The translations under genes were made by a program, and so were the position numbers. From Bacillus horti (GTDB lineage: Bacteria; Bacillota; Bacilli; Caldalkalibacillales; JCM-10596), in assembly GCF_030813115.1 (NCBI RefSeq), contig NZ_JAUSTY010000009.1, positions 62,001 to 126,000 of the forward strand: a stretch of DNA of 64,000 nucleotides, given 5' to 3'. Numbering within the stretch: the first letter of the stretch is position 1; every line of letters starts with the position of its first letter. The notes below the pieces were generated by a model. The model was not told the DNA's origin. It worked only from the letters and a program-made list of their open reading frames with translations, and ran no database searches. This document shows, piece by piece, positions 37,864 through 46,370 of the stretch.

Positions 37864-38409
37864 ATGGCCGACGCCAGCCGTTCTATTGTTCAGTTGCTTG
37901 TAGAGCACATGGTTCCGGAGCCGATTACCCAGCCAGAACGAATAGGTTTAAGTCATCCTTCAGATAAAGGGGATTTACAGCTATCTTTATTTCTTTATCA
38001 TATCTCAGAAAATGGGACTCATCGCCAAACGGAGTCAATTCGGCGAGGGCATGATCAGCTACAGCATCCACCGATGAGCGTTGATCTGCATTATTTAATT
38101 ACTGCTCATTCATCAGCTGAGCTTCAAGCTCGTGCGTTAGATGAACAAAGGATTTTAGGACGAGCCATGCAGGTTCTATATGACCATTCTATTCTAAGAA
38201 GTCCGAATCTCATGGGAACATTGGCTGAGAAAAATGAAGTCCTACGCATTGTATTGGAGGAGTCAAACCTAGATATAATCCAAAACTTTTTTCCAGATAC
38301 ACCTTTTAAGTTAAGCCTAGCTTACACCGTAGGACCAATCCAAATCGATTCTAGAAGGATTCAAACCACAAAGCGAGTTTTGGAGAAAAATATTCATTTA
38401 CAGGGGTAG
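37864..38409 (+). CDS. DUF4255 protein, eCIS tail terminator (Pvc16-like)
   Basis: The 181-residue protein matches DUF4255/Pvc16: a short N-terminal helix that pairs with repeated LSLFLYHISEN, the central MSVDLHYLITAHSS motif, and a tail with PFKLSLAYTVGPIQI. In PVC and Afp this protein caps the end of the sheath and tube distal from the baseplate. ATG 37864 has TAGGAGA ten bases upstream. Placement between the ATPase and the structural genes is common in this system. Confidence 0.88.
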   Translation: MADASRSIVQLLVEHMVPEPITQPERIGLSHPSDKGDLQLSLFLYHISENGTHRQTESIRRGHDQLQHPPMSVDLHYLITAHSSAELQARALDEQRILGRAMQVLYDHSILRSPNLMGTLAEKNEVLRIVLEESNLDIIQNFFPDTPFKLSLAYTVGPIQIDSRRIQTTKRVLEKNIHLQG

Positions 38410-38418
38410 GGATGAGGT

Positions 38419-39240
38419 GTGACAGAGCTGCGTAAAGTGGTATGGCAAACGAGGTGCTCGATCGTTGTTCAATTAATAGATGCTTATACAGGAGGTACTC
38501 CAGTAGGGAATGATGCTGTAATCTACTTAGAAGGAAGTAGGCAGAGACCTATCCAAAAGGATCAAGGAACATATGTCTTTACAGATTTACCAACAGGTAC
38601 ATACAACATTACCATTCAATCAGAGTATTACATGCCTGCCCGAAAAGAGGTTATTGTAGAACAGCACTCGGAGAATAAAAATGCTTATAGTGTTACTCAC
38701 ATTGTTCTCTTCCCTACTCCAGCTTATCCTGTACACCAAGGAGCTACAATTCTAAGAGCGATGCTCAGAGATTCTAATGGGGCTCCTTTATCTGGGGTGC
38801 TTGTAAGAGCCATGATGAGGTCAAGAGAAGCATCCATAGCTAGATTGTCGCGGGACGCTACCAAGGCTTCCGATCAACTGTTCATCAGTCAGGTACAGGG
38901 TGTTATAGCTGTGGGAGATCAATATACTCTTCAATCCTCAATACAAGAAAGTGAAGTGACACAGGGGGAGTGTCAGATTGCGCAGATAATGGAGGCTCAA
39001 AAAAAGATTAAGCTAGTCAATCCTTTGACAAAGGCAATGGAAAAAGGGACATATTTACTCCCCATTGTACAGGCTTATAGTGACTCAAGGGGGGAGCTTT
39101 TAGTCATTTTTCGCAGTACCAGACTAAGGGAATTTGAAGCTACTCTAAGGATTAGCTATCTTGATCAAAGCATAGGGAAAGAGGTGAGGATCTTAACGGG
39201 GGACGTCCATCAATTAGGTGCGATCACATTACCTAAATAA
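38419..39240 (+). CDS. eCIS-associated protein with carboxypeptidase-regulatory-like (Ig) domain
   Basis: The 273-residue protein begins at GTG 38419, ten bases after the previous stop, so the genes are coupled. Residues 15-95 fit a carboxypeptidase-regulatory/SpaA-like fold (VVQLIDAYTGGTPVG ... YVFTDLPTGTYNITIQSE). A second Ig-like repeat may start at ATILRAMLRDSNGAPLSGV. No catalytic motif is visible. Ig-like decorations are found on tail terminators and sheaths; a surface or cap position is possible. I do not recognise a named eCIS family for it. Confidence 0.65.
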   Translation: MTELRKVVWQTRCSIVVQLIDAYTGGTPVGNDAVIYLEGSRQRPIQKDQGTYVFTDLPTGTYNITIQSEYYMPARKEVIVEQHSENKNAYSVTHIVLFPTPAYPVHQGATILRAMLRDSNGAPLSGVLVRAMMRSREASIARLSRDATKASDQLFISQVQGVIAVGDQYTLQSSIQESEVTQGECQIAQIMEAQKKIKLVNPLTKAMEKGTYLLPIVQAYSDSRGELLVIFRSTRLREFEATLRISYLDQSIGKEVRILTGDVHQLGAITLPK

Positions 39241-39290
39241 CTTTTGATGCAAAGGGTTTATGAACGTAAATACTAACTATTAAGCTTGTA

Positions 39291-39350
39291 AGGGAAAGGG
39301 GGGAAGCTTCAAGTGTCATGCTACTTGTGACGATTTGAAGCTAGTGAAGG
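39291..39350 (+). promoter_or_regulatory. Hairpin between Shine-Dalgarno and start codon of the sheath gene
   Basis: The sheath ATG (39351) has no normally spaced site. A purine-rich AGGGAAAGGGGGGAAG (39291-39306) lies about 50 bases upstream. Between them AGCTTCAA (39305-39312) pairs with TTGAAGCT (39335-39342), with an inner GTCA/TGAC stem. Folding would bring the site close to the start, as in T4 gene 38 mRNA. A GAAGG directly before the ATG is too close to serve alone. Confidence 0.5.
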
Positions 39351-41087
39351 ATGGCAGAATATTTATCTCCAGGAGTATATGTTGAGGAATTTGATAGTGG
39401 CGGACAGCCCTTAGAGGGATCAAGTACAAGTACGGCTGGTTTTATCGGGTTAGCCCAAAGAGGAGCCATTCAAGGACTGCCAGAGCTTATTACTAGTTTT
39501 GCTGATTTTAGGAGATTATACGGTAGCTACCTATCCGAAAATGAATTTGGTGAATATAGATTTTTAGCGTACGCTGTGGAGCACTTTTTTATTAATGGTG
39601 GATCAAGATGCTATGTGATGAGGGTTGCCCCACCTAATGCTAAATCGGCAAGCAATGTATCGGAGGGATCTGAGGGGGGCGCAGTCTTACATATCACAGC
39701 TAAAAACCCCGGCGCCTGGGGCAACCAAATCCGTATAGTGCTAGAGCCGGATAGCAAGGCAAAAACACAAATCTATGATGTGCTTGAGGGGAATACGTAT
39801 CGTGTTAAAAATAGTGCAGGCTTCAATGCTGGGGACGTTGTTTCCTTCATTGATGGAGAATCGGTTGTTTACAACAGAGTTGTTTCCGCACAGGATAATG
39901 AAATTAAGCTAAAAAACGCTCTAGAGGGCGATGTGGTAGATCAGAATTTATTGCCAGAAAAAATCCTAGCTACATCAGAGTTTAATATCCACGTTTTTTA
40001 TGGGGACGAGGCGGAGACGTTTGAGAAGGTTTCTCTTAATATTTCTGCTCCAAATTATATCGATAAGGTTCTAGCGCGTTCCGCTATCGTTAATGTTAGT
40101 GTACAGGCTGACCACCTAGATCAGGAATCGATTCTCCCACCTGTGCAAGTTATTTCTGGGGGAGAGGCAGTCCTGCTTTCCTATCAGATTACACTTAGTG
40201 GTGGAAGTGATGGCTCAGCAGGTCAGCTTTCAGCAGCCGATTATAATGGAGAAGACCTTGGGCCTGGGAAGCGCTCGGGTATTCAAGCGTTTATTGATAA
40301 CGAAGAGGTTAGTATTATTGCGGCGCCGGGAATTACGGACCCTAACGTACAATTAACCCTAGTAGCTCATTGTGAAAACGTAAAAAGCCGCATAGCGGTA
40401 CTGGATATACCACGTGATAAAACGAAAGTTGCCGATGTATTAACCCATCGTAACATTTTTGATTCAAGCTATGCGGCTATGTATCACCCATGGCTACAGG
40501 TATTTGATCCGTTAGACAAACGGAATATTTATATCCCACCGTCAGGCTCAGTTGTAGGTGTCTTCTCACGTTCAGATCAAACACGTGGGGTGCATAAAGC
40601 TCCTGCAAATGAAGTGATTAGAGGGACAGTAGGATTAGACGTTCAGTATAACAAAGGGGAGCAGGACATTCTTAATCCTAAAGGTGTTAATCTTATTCGC
40701 ACATTTACAGGACAAGGAATCAGAGTGTGGGGAGCAAGAACCTGTTCGTCGAATACGCTTTGGAAGTATGTCAACGTAAGGAGATTATTTATCTTCTTAG
40801 AGGAGTCTATTAAAAACGGAACGAACTGGGTTGTTTTTGAGCCGAATGATGAGCAGCTATGGGCGAGAGTTCATCGCACCATCGATGCCTTTTTAACTAG
40901 AGTTTGGAGAGACGGCGCTTTAATGGGTAGCAGTCCTTCTGAGGCCTTTTATATTAATATTGGTCGCAGTACGATGACCCAGGATGATATTGATAACGGT
41001 CGACTGATTTGCGTAATTGGAGTAGCCCCTGTTAAGCCGGCTGAGTTTGTCATCTTTAGAATTACACAAAAAACGAATGAGGAATAG
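39351..41087 (+). CDS. eCIS contractile sheath protein (Pvc2-4-like)
   Basis: The 578-residue protein has the phage-tail-sheath signature: LSPGVYVEEFDSGGQPLEG at the N-terminus, the GFIGLAQRG and VEHFFINGG segments, and a C-terminal block with NPKGVNLIRTFTGQGIRVWG, VNVRRLFIFLEESIK and the last strand VKPAEFVIFRITQ. These termini interlock adjacent sheath rings. A single sheath gene is present, whereas PVC and Afp have three. The middle third (about 115-290) is a variable surface domain. Confidence 0.95.
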   Translation: MAEYLSPGVYVEEFDSGGQPLEGSSTSTAGFIGLAQRGAIQGLPELITSFADFRRLYGSYLSENEFGEYRFLAYAVEHFFINGGSRCYVMRVAPPNAKSASNVSEGSEGGAVLHITAKNPGAWGNQIRIVLEPDSKAKTQIYDVLEGNTYRVKNSAGFNAGDVVSFIDGESVVYNRVVSAQDNEIKLKNALEGDVVDQNLLPEKILATSEFNIHVFYGDEAETFEKVSLNISAPNYIDKVLARSAIVNVSVQADHLDQESILPPVQVISGGEAVLLSYQITLSGGSDGSAGQLSAADYNGEDLGPGKRSGIQAFIDNEEVSIIAAPGITDPNVQLTLVAHCENVKSRIAVLDIPRDKTKVADVLTHRNIFDSSYAAMYHPWLQVFDPLDKRNIYIPPSGSVVGVFSRSDQTRGVHKAPANEVIRGTVGLDVQYNKGEQDILNPKGVNLIRTFTGQGIRVWGARTCSSNTLWKYVNVRRLFIFLEESIKNGTNWVVFEPNDEQLWARVHRTIDAFLTRVWRDGALMGSSPSEAFYINIGRSTMTQDDIDNGRLICVIGVAPVKPAEFVIFRITQKTNEE

Positions 41088-41109
41088 GGGTTAGAAAGGA
41101 GAATGCTAA

Positions 41110-41544
41110 ATGGCTGCTGAAAGAAAAGATCCTTACCGGAATTTTAGATTTAGAGTAGAAATAGATGGATTTCAACAGGGGGGCTTTAGTGACGTATCAG
41201 GCTATGATGCAACTGTTGATGTGATTGAATACAGAGAAGGCAATCAGGTGACGACTGTCTCCAAGCTGCCGGGCTTAACAAAGTATGGCAACATTACACT
41301 GAAACGTGGTGTGACCGATTCCTTGGAGCTATATAACTGGCTAAGTGAGTGTGTCAGTGGCAAAATTACAAGGAAATTAGTGACTATTATCGCCCTTGAT
41401 GAGGAAGGGAACGATGTAGCAACTTGGCAGGTTAGTGAAGCATGGCCAACAAAATATAGTGCGCCAGACTTTAAGGGGACAGGGAACGAGGTTGCGATTG
41501 AATCTCTAGAAATTGCTCACGAGGGCATGCAGAGAACAAAATAA
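41110..41544 (+). CDS. eCIS inner tube protein (Pvc1-like)
   Basis: The 144-residue protein belongs to the T4 gp19-like tube family: DPYRNFRFRVEIDGFQQGGF, VSGYDATVDVIEYREGN, and LKRGVTDSLELYNWL. It stacks as hexamers to form the tube inside the sheath and is the bulk tube by position next to the sheath gene. AAAGGAG precedes the start. A stable hairpin follows the gene and may set its mRNA level against the baseplate genes. Confidence 0.94.
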   Translation: MAAERKDPYRNFRFRVEIDGFQQGGFSDVSGYDATVDVIEYREGNQVTTVSKLPGLTKYGNITLKRGVTDSLELYNWLSECVSGKITRKLVTIIALDEEGNDVATWQVSEAWPTKYSAPDFKGTGNEVAIESLEIAHEGMQRTK

Positions 41545-41601
41545 GAATGAGTTTGTCCTACGGATGAGTTCCGAATGACAGAATAATGAAAGCTAATATC
41601 T

Positions 41602-41667
41602 GGTTAAAAAGTCACTTCTTTTGGAAGAGCTACATGTTCATTTTAAGAGAAGGGACTTTTTAAACCT
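41602..41667 (+). promoter_or_regulatory. Large hairpin between the tube gene and the following gene
   Basis: Bases 41602-41620 (GGTTAAAAAGTCACTTCTT) pair imperfectly with 41645-41666. The right arm carries TTTTT. It may act as a partial terminator or as an RNA-stability element, so that abundant sheath and tube transcripts outnumber those for baseplate parts. There is no other promoter-like element in this 152-base gap. Confidence 0.5.
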
Positions 41668-41696
41668 ACTATGAACTAGAATGGAGTGTCGGCCAA

Positions 41697-42074
41697 ATGG
41701 CTTTTCAAACAGAATTTTCTTTTGATTTACCAAAGGGTTTCGTGGATGAGGAAGGTAATCTTCATAAAAAAGGTAGGATGCGCCTTGCTACTGCAGCGGA
41801 TGAAATTTTACCTATGCGTGATCCGCGCGTTCAGCAAAACCCAAGCTATCTAACGATTATTATGTTAGCCAGAGTTATTACAAAGCTCGGGGATCTGCCA
41901 GGAATCGATACGAAAACGATCGAGAGTCTTTTTACAACTGACCTTGCTTTTCTACAAAATTTCTACCAGCGTATTAATGAATTAGAAAATCCGAATCTGA
42001 AAACTCAATGTCCGAAATGTGATCATTCCTTTGAGGTGCCGCTGGATTTTTTAGAACTGAGCAGGGAGGCATAG
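41697..42074 (+). CDS. eCIS small CxxC protein, tail-assembly-chaperone candidate
   Basis: The 125-residue acidic protein lies between the tube genes, the position of phage tail assembly chaperones. It has a helical middle and a C-terminal CPKCDHSFEVP knuckle that could bind zinc. A slippery heptamer T TTT TTA occurs seven codons before its stop, and the -1 frame then stays open through a conserved small domain, giving a 188-residue product. This parallels lambda gpG/gpGT and similar genes of contractile phages. The family (a small protein with a 'tracPkC' motif) is often annotated as a phage tail assembly protein. Confidence 0.7.
   Translation: MAFQTEFSFDLPKGFVDEEGNLHKKGRMRLATAADEILPMRDPRVQQNPSYLTIIMLARVITKLGDLPGIDTKTIESLFTTDLAFLQNFYQRINELENPNLKTQCPKCDHSFEVPLDFLELSREA
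42047..42053 (+). other. -1 ribosomal frameshift site T TTT TTA
   Basis: In the zero frame the bases read GAT TTT TTA GAA, a perfect X XXY YYZ heptamer of the type used in HIV gag-pol. The zero frame ends at TAG 42072. The -1 frame is open from 42035 to 42262. No canonical start codon exists in that frame before its conserved core. No strong pseudoknot is obvious; the nearest clear stem is at 42097-42119. Confidence 0.65.
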
Positions 42075-42262
42075 TAAGCTACCCAATCGATAAAATCTAT
42101 GAAGAGGTTGGTTTCATAGCCTATTATTTCCACTGGTCTCAGGAGGAGATCATGAATATGGAGCATCGCGATCGCCGAAAATGGTGTGATGAAATATCTA
42201 AAATTAATCGTAATGTCAATGGTGTCGAAGAAAAGAAAAATCCATTTGACGTGTTTAGTTAG
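42053..42262 (+). CDS. DUF6760-like small domain, expressed by -1 frameshift
   Basis: In the -1 frame bases 42074-42262 encode SYPIDKIYEEVGFIAYYFHW, then SQEEIMNMEHRDRRKWCDEI and a short tail. The pattern (EEV.FIA...HW..EEI..MEHRDRRKW) matches what I remember as DUF6760, a small family from phage tails and eCIS. ATG, GTG or TTG is absent until codon 27 of this segment, behind the conserved core, so independent initiation is unlikely. The most probable expression is as an extension of the preceding protein (125 to 188 residues). It is easily missed by gene callers. Confidence 0.7.
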   Translation, partial: RTEQGGIVSYPIDKIYEEVGFIAYYFHWSQEEIMNMEHRDRRKWCDEISKINRNVNGVEEKKNPFDVFS

Positions 42263-42276
42263 AGGTGAAGAAAAAA

Positions 42277-42735
42277 GTGCCAATAAATATGAGTATGCCC
42301 CGCAGGAATGTCATGGGTTCCTTTAGATTTTTTGTGGAGCTAGGGGGAGTTTTCACGGCAGGTTTTTCGGAGGTCACAGGCTTACAGACTGAGCAGGAGC
42401 TACATCAGTATTATGAAGGTGGGCTTAATGAGTATCCTCATCAGTTTCCTAAAAGAATGAAGTATTCTAACCTAGTACTCAAAAGGGGAATCTCCCATTC
42501 AACCTTACTGTGGGAATGGTATATGAGCGTACAGCCTGGCCAGTCCTTTAGGCGTGATGGAGCAATTATCTTAGTGGATCGGTCTGGCATGGAAATATGC
42601 AGGTGGAACTTTACGGGTGCCTATCCCATCAAGTGGTCTGGACCTGATCTTAATGCCACCCGTAATGAGATTGGGATCGAGTCTATAGAATTGGTCCATA
42701 CTGGCTTAAAGGCTATTTACACTAAATTAATTTAA
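42277..42735 (+). CDS. eCIS second tube protein (Pvc5-like)
   Basis: The 152-residue protein is a second gp19-like tube family member: GSFRFFVELGGVFTAGFSEV, TGLQTEQELHQYYEGG, LKRGISHSTLLWEWY. It lies closer to the baseplate genes than the first tube and probably forms the adaptor ring at the baseplate end, as Pvc5 does. GTG 42277 is chosen because AGAGGTGA lies eight bases upstream; GTG 42265 is inside that site. Confidence 0.88.
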   Translation: MPINMSMPRRNVMGSFRFFVELGGVFTAGFSEVTGLQTEQELHQYYEGGLNEYPHQFPKRMKYSNLVLKRGISHSTLLWEWYMSVQPGQSFRRDGAIILVDRSGMEICRWNFTGAYPIKWSGPDLNATRNEIGIESIELVHTGLKAIYTKLI

Positions 42736-42794
42736 GCTGGAGTGAAGGCTAACGTATACTGTTTAGGAAGTTTGGCTAAGTGAGGAGAAACGAT

Positions 42795-45700
42795 ATGAAG
42801 ATAAGCAAATGGGTTATTAAAAGCACCAGTATTCAACCCTCCTTAAAAAGAATAAGTATCTCTAATTCAGGCTTTATTCATCGTATTCTAAACAAGTATT
42901 CGAATATAGAAAAAAGTTATTTAGGGCACTTAGCTTTATTTTTCTTAAAGCATTTACGTTCAGGATCAGGAGACTTAACTACTGCATATCATCAGTTTGT
43001 TCAAATCTTACAGGTCTTACAAGTAGGAGAGCAGGCTTCAAAGATAAAGGAAGGCTACTATTCTATTAATCAAGAAGTTTTCATAGATAATCATTCTAAT
43101 TCTTATTCCTTTTACTCAGATGTTAGCAACACACTGAGACAAACCCAACGATTAATGAAGAATCTATCACCTATACATAGTAATGATCGGGCTTATTATA
43201 ATCACTATATTCACTCAGTGAACCTAAATGCATTATCTATCAAACAGATAGTAATGAGACAAAATAAGGTCACTTTAGAAAATTTGAAAGAAATAGAAAA
43301 GCTATCAAGGAATGAGAGCTTTTCCCTTCATCTTGCTTGGGTTCATGGAATTTTTAGCCGTCATAATTTGTTTGCCATTAAAGCTATTAACCAATTTCAG
43401 GAACGCTTTCTTTCAGACGATCGCAGAGAGAATAGATGGACTCAGGGTGAAAATAGCTGGACTATTGAACGTAGTTATGAACATCAGCTTAACTATCAAA
43501 TGAATGACTTAGAGCTTATTATAAAGAATATCAATTTGGTAGATGATCACGAGTTTATTTTTCCCGCGCATCGTATTTCCAAAGCCGTTGAAGCTATAAG
43601 GTCAGATAGAAGTAAGATTTTAGCATTGCAAGAGTCAGCGGTGTATAAAGAAAATTCGGTTTTGTTCAAGAAAAGTACTGATACAGGTCTGAATGAAATT
43701 GGCTCCTTTTCTATAGAGACAGGTTCATTATTTAGCCACTTAGATCATGAGCATTCGCTTATGCAAGTCATTCATTGGAAAAGGTTTATGCGCTTGACGT
43801 CTACAGATTTATGGCGTCAGTTAGTATTAGCTAGAGAAAGGAAGCTATTATTTACACAAGTATTGAGTTTAGAGCAAACCGAACACTCTAGCTTAGCTGC
43901 TATGTCAGCTGGATTGGAAGATCATAGCAGCCCCGAGTTTAAAAATAGTCTGGAACAGAAAATTAGCTACAGGCTTTCAAGGTGGATAAATCAAGCAAAC
44001 ATAGTCGAGTCTATTCAGAGTTTGAGGAACGTAAACCGTTTTGAACGTACAGGTCGAATCATTTGGATGAATAGACAGCAATCTGTAAGGATTTCAGAAC
44101 GCTTTAAAAGCTATCTGATTAAGACTAGTCATAATCTTACAAGTAGCTCCTATTGGATGAACAGATTGGAGCTTATACACAGCAGTAAATATCTAAGCAG
44201 GGTGAATCATTTAGAAGAGGGCAATAGCAGAGCTAATGTTGTTCGAAGTAAAGAAAGAAAACACAGGAATGACCTTATAAGTACCATTAAGCGAGAAAAC
44301 AGAACTGATGTCATACGGAGTGAAGAAAGTATACACGGAACTGATCTCATAAAGAGTTTGGAAAGTAAAAACAGAACTGAGCGTACGCTTAATGATGAGA
44401 GCCAGAATAGAGTTGATTTCTTAAGAAATTTTGCGAGTCAAAATACAGTTAATTTCATAAGAAATATTGAGAGTCAAAATAGAGTTGATTTCACAAGAAA
44501 TATTGAGAGTCAAAATAGAGTTGATTTCACAAGAAATTTTGAGAGTCAAAATAGAGTTAATCTCACAAGAAATATTGAGAGCCAAAATAGAGTTAATTTC
44601 ATAAGTAACTTCGAGAGCATGAATAGGTATGACTATATAAATAACTTTAAAAGAGAGAATAGAGTTTTTTTCACCAGTCATATAGATAGTTTCAGTGCAT
44701 CTAAGCCTATAAGTAAAAAAGAGAACTTAGATATTTCAGTGCTTACTAGGAATTTTAAGCTGATAGACAGCTTATCGAATAGAGCTGGATTAATGAATCC
44801 AGCTAGTAAAGTTCAAGGGGTTCTAAAGCAATTATACAGCTTCCACCAGCGAGGCAGTCTGAAGATACTAGCTAGCTTAACTCTGGACGGTCAAGATAGA
44901 CTAGAGTATATACCTAGTCTTCGTAACAGGGATAGCTTAAAGATATTAAATAGCTTGGACCTTAATACCTTAGAGCTTATAGACTACGTTGAAGACTTAG
45001 GTAGCTTCAAGGGCGTAAACAAGTCTAAGCCTTTAACCATGCAGGAGTCTAAAAGGGAAGCTAAGCTTAGAAGTAATCTAGCAAGTTATTCAACAAGCAT
45101 AAACAGGCTTGAGCTTATGAGCAGAGGAGTGTTTTCCAACAGGCTATATCGTGTATCCAATTTGGGTCTAGGAACACAAATAGAACTTTTGATCAGGTCA
45201 AACTATTCTAGTAGCCTTGATGTTGCTTTAAGTAACTTTGAATCTATTCATCGTATTCAACTCAAATACATACTTAATGACGAGATTAGAAGCAGAGTGG
45301 AGCAAAAGAACGGGTCTGTGTCCTTAAACAGAATGAATCGTCTAAACATTTTAGGGTTAGGGTTAGCTAGCAGATTTAAGCAAATTAGAAGCACTACTTT
45401 AATCCAACGTCTAGAGCGCATATTTAGCTCTACGTTCACAGATCGTTCTAACTCTATTAATAGACTTGAGCTCATTCGTAGCTCTGAACGGATCCATAAT
45501 GAACTTCTAACAGCTGCAAGCTTAAGTCATACAACTGACCTATTATTAAACGCCGCTGCTAGAATAACTGGTATAAAAAAAAGGTTGAACGATCGTATGA
45601 TAAGGAAGAACCGGGAGCCTTATTCATTTATACAGCAGGCATCAAAGCAAATGTTATACACAAATAGCTTCATTAAAGAGAATAAGCTTCATATCCTTCA

Positions 45701-46349
45701 TCAGACTAATCAGCAGAATTTGCTTGAATCTAGCCTTCAATATAATTCTCAAACTACGTCTGTATCGAACAGAACGAGCCTTGGATTGAGTTTAGGGTCA
45801 ATTGTGAGTAGCAAGCCTGCTAATTTAGGCACTTTATTAAAACTAAACAGGGTAGATCACTTGGACTCATTGAGGGAGTGGTCTGGAGTATCTAATATAC
45901 AGGGGGCTATGAGTAGAAGTTTTAGCCTTGCCAATAAAGAATCTACCTTTGAAAGCCAAGTAGATGTCCGTCCAGCAGAGCTTCAATTCATGAGCGATCC
46001 ACCAGATCCAGTTGTACATGCTGTTAAGCAAACGACTCAGCAACGAGAAACGGAACGCTCTACATCTATTGAAACTGACTCTACTAATCTTGTAGCCATT
46101 GATCACGCTAAAGCTCAGAAGCTTCAAATCATTGAAGAATTACATGAGAGGGTTGGGGAGCTACAAGGGAAGGTGCAGCATATTTCCACAGATCACGAGC
46201 GTTTGAAAATAGATGTTAGCGAGAATCATAAACAGACCTCCTTAGATCTCGATTCTCCCGACTTTAATCTGGAGGAGTTTATTGATCGAATTTACGTCCA
46301 GCTAGAAAAGAAATTTGAATTTGAAAGACAACGCAGAGGTTTATTTTAA
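42795..46349 (+). CDS. Repeat-rich 1184-residue eCIS protein, tape-measure candidate
   Basis: ATG 42795 has AGGAGA six bases upstream; the longer GTG start is inside that site. The protein is rich in Ser, Asn, Arg and Leu, without signal peptide or membrane segments. Residues 478-633 are 13 tandem 12-residue repeats of form NRVDFTRNIESQ, and looser NRLEL(I/M) motifs recur throughout. The C-terminus is a coiled coil (ELHERVGELQGKVQHI) followed by EEFIDRIYVQLEKKFEFERQ, similar to C-termini of large proteins in other eCIS. It sits between the second tube and the LysM adaptor, and no other tape measure is present. If it spans the tube as a helix, length would be near 1.5 angstrom per residue. Function is inferred. 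Confidence 0.6.
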   Translation: MKISKWVIKSTSIQPSLKRISISNSGFIHRILNKYSNIEKSYLGHLALFFLKHLRSGSGDLTTAYHQFVQILQVLQVGEQASKIKEGYYSINQEVFIDNHSNSYSFYSDVSNTLRQTQRLMKNLSPIHSNDRAYYNHYIHSVNLNALSIKQIVMRQNKVTLENLKEIEKLSRNESFSLHLAWVHGIFSRHNLFAIKAINQFQERFLSDDRRENRWTQGENSWTIERSYEHQLNYQMNDLELIIKNINLVDDHEFIFPAHRISKAVEAIRSDRSKILALQESAVYKENSVLFKKSTDTGLNEIGSFSIETGSLFSHLDHEHSLMQVIHWKRFMRLTSTDLWRQLVLARERKLLFTQVLSLEQTEHSSLAAMSAGLEDHSSPEFKNSLEQKISYRLSRWINQANIVESIQSLRNVNRFERTGRIIWMNRQQSVRISERFKSYLIKTSHNLTSSSYWMNRLELIHSSKYLSRVNHLEEGNSRANVVRSKERKHRNDLISTIKRENRTDVIRSEESIHGTDLIKSLESKNRTERTLNDESQNRVDFLRNFASQNTVNFIRNIESQNRVDFTRNIESQNRVDFTRNFESQNRVNLTRNIESQNRVNFISNFESMNRYDYINNFKRENRVFFTSHIDSFSASKPISKKENLDISVLTRNFKLIDSLSNRAGLMNPASKVQGVLKQLYSFHQRGSLKILASLTLDGQDRLEYIPSLRNRDSLKILNSLDLNTLELIDYVEDLGSFKGVNKSKPLTMQESKREAKLRSNLASYSTSINRLELMSRGVFSNRLYRVSNLGLGTQIELLIRSNYSSSLDVALSNFESIHRIQLKYILNDEIRSRVEQKNGSVSLNRMNRLNILGLGLASRFKQIRSTTLIQRLERIFSSTFTDRSNSINRLELIRSSERIHNELLTAASLSHTTDLLLNAAARITGIKKRLNDRMIRKNREPYSFIQQASKQMLYTNSFIKENKLHILHQTNQQNLLESSLQYNSQTTSVSNRTSLGLSLGSIVSSKPANLGTLLKLNRVDHLDSLREWSGVSNIQGAMSRSFSLANKESTFESQVDVRPAELQFMSDPPDPVVHAVKQTTQQRETERSTSIETDSTNLVAIDHAKAQKLQIIEELHERVGELQGKVQHISTDHERLKIDVSENHKQTSLDLDSPDFNLEEFIDRIYVQLEKKFEFERQRRGLF
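44226..44693 (+). repeat. Thirteen 36-base in-frame tandem repeats
   Basis: Thirteen consecutive 36-base units encode 12-residue repeats with consensus N-R-V-(D/N)-F-x-R-N-x-E-S-Q. Units from 44401 to about 44616 are nearly identical at the DNA level; the outer ones are more diverged. The array keeps the reading frame and has no spacers. It suggests recent expansion by slippage or unequal exchange. Confidence 0.9.
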
Positions 46350-46370
46350 GTAAAGTAAGGGTGATCAAGC

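Noticed and set aside
42097-42119. Stimulatory stem-loop for the frameshift
   Set aside because: The CTATGAA/TTCATAG stem is about 44 bases beyond the slippery site, outside the usual 5-9 base spacing.
44421-44681. Minus-strand 86-residue frame with internal repeats
   Set aside because: It is only the complement of the 36-base repeat array, with no ribosome binding site.
44226-44693. Regular 36-base repeats that could suggest a CRISPR array
   Set aside because: The units are contiguous without spacers and keep a long open frame; they encode a protein repeat.
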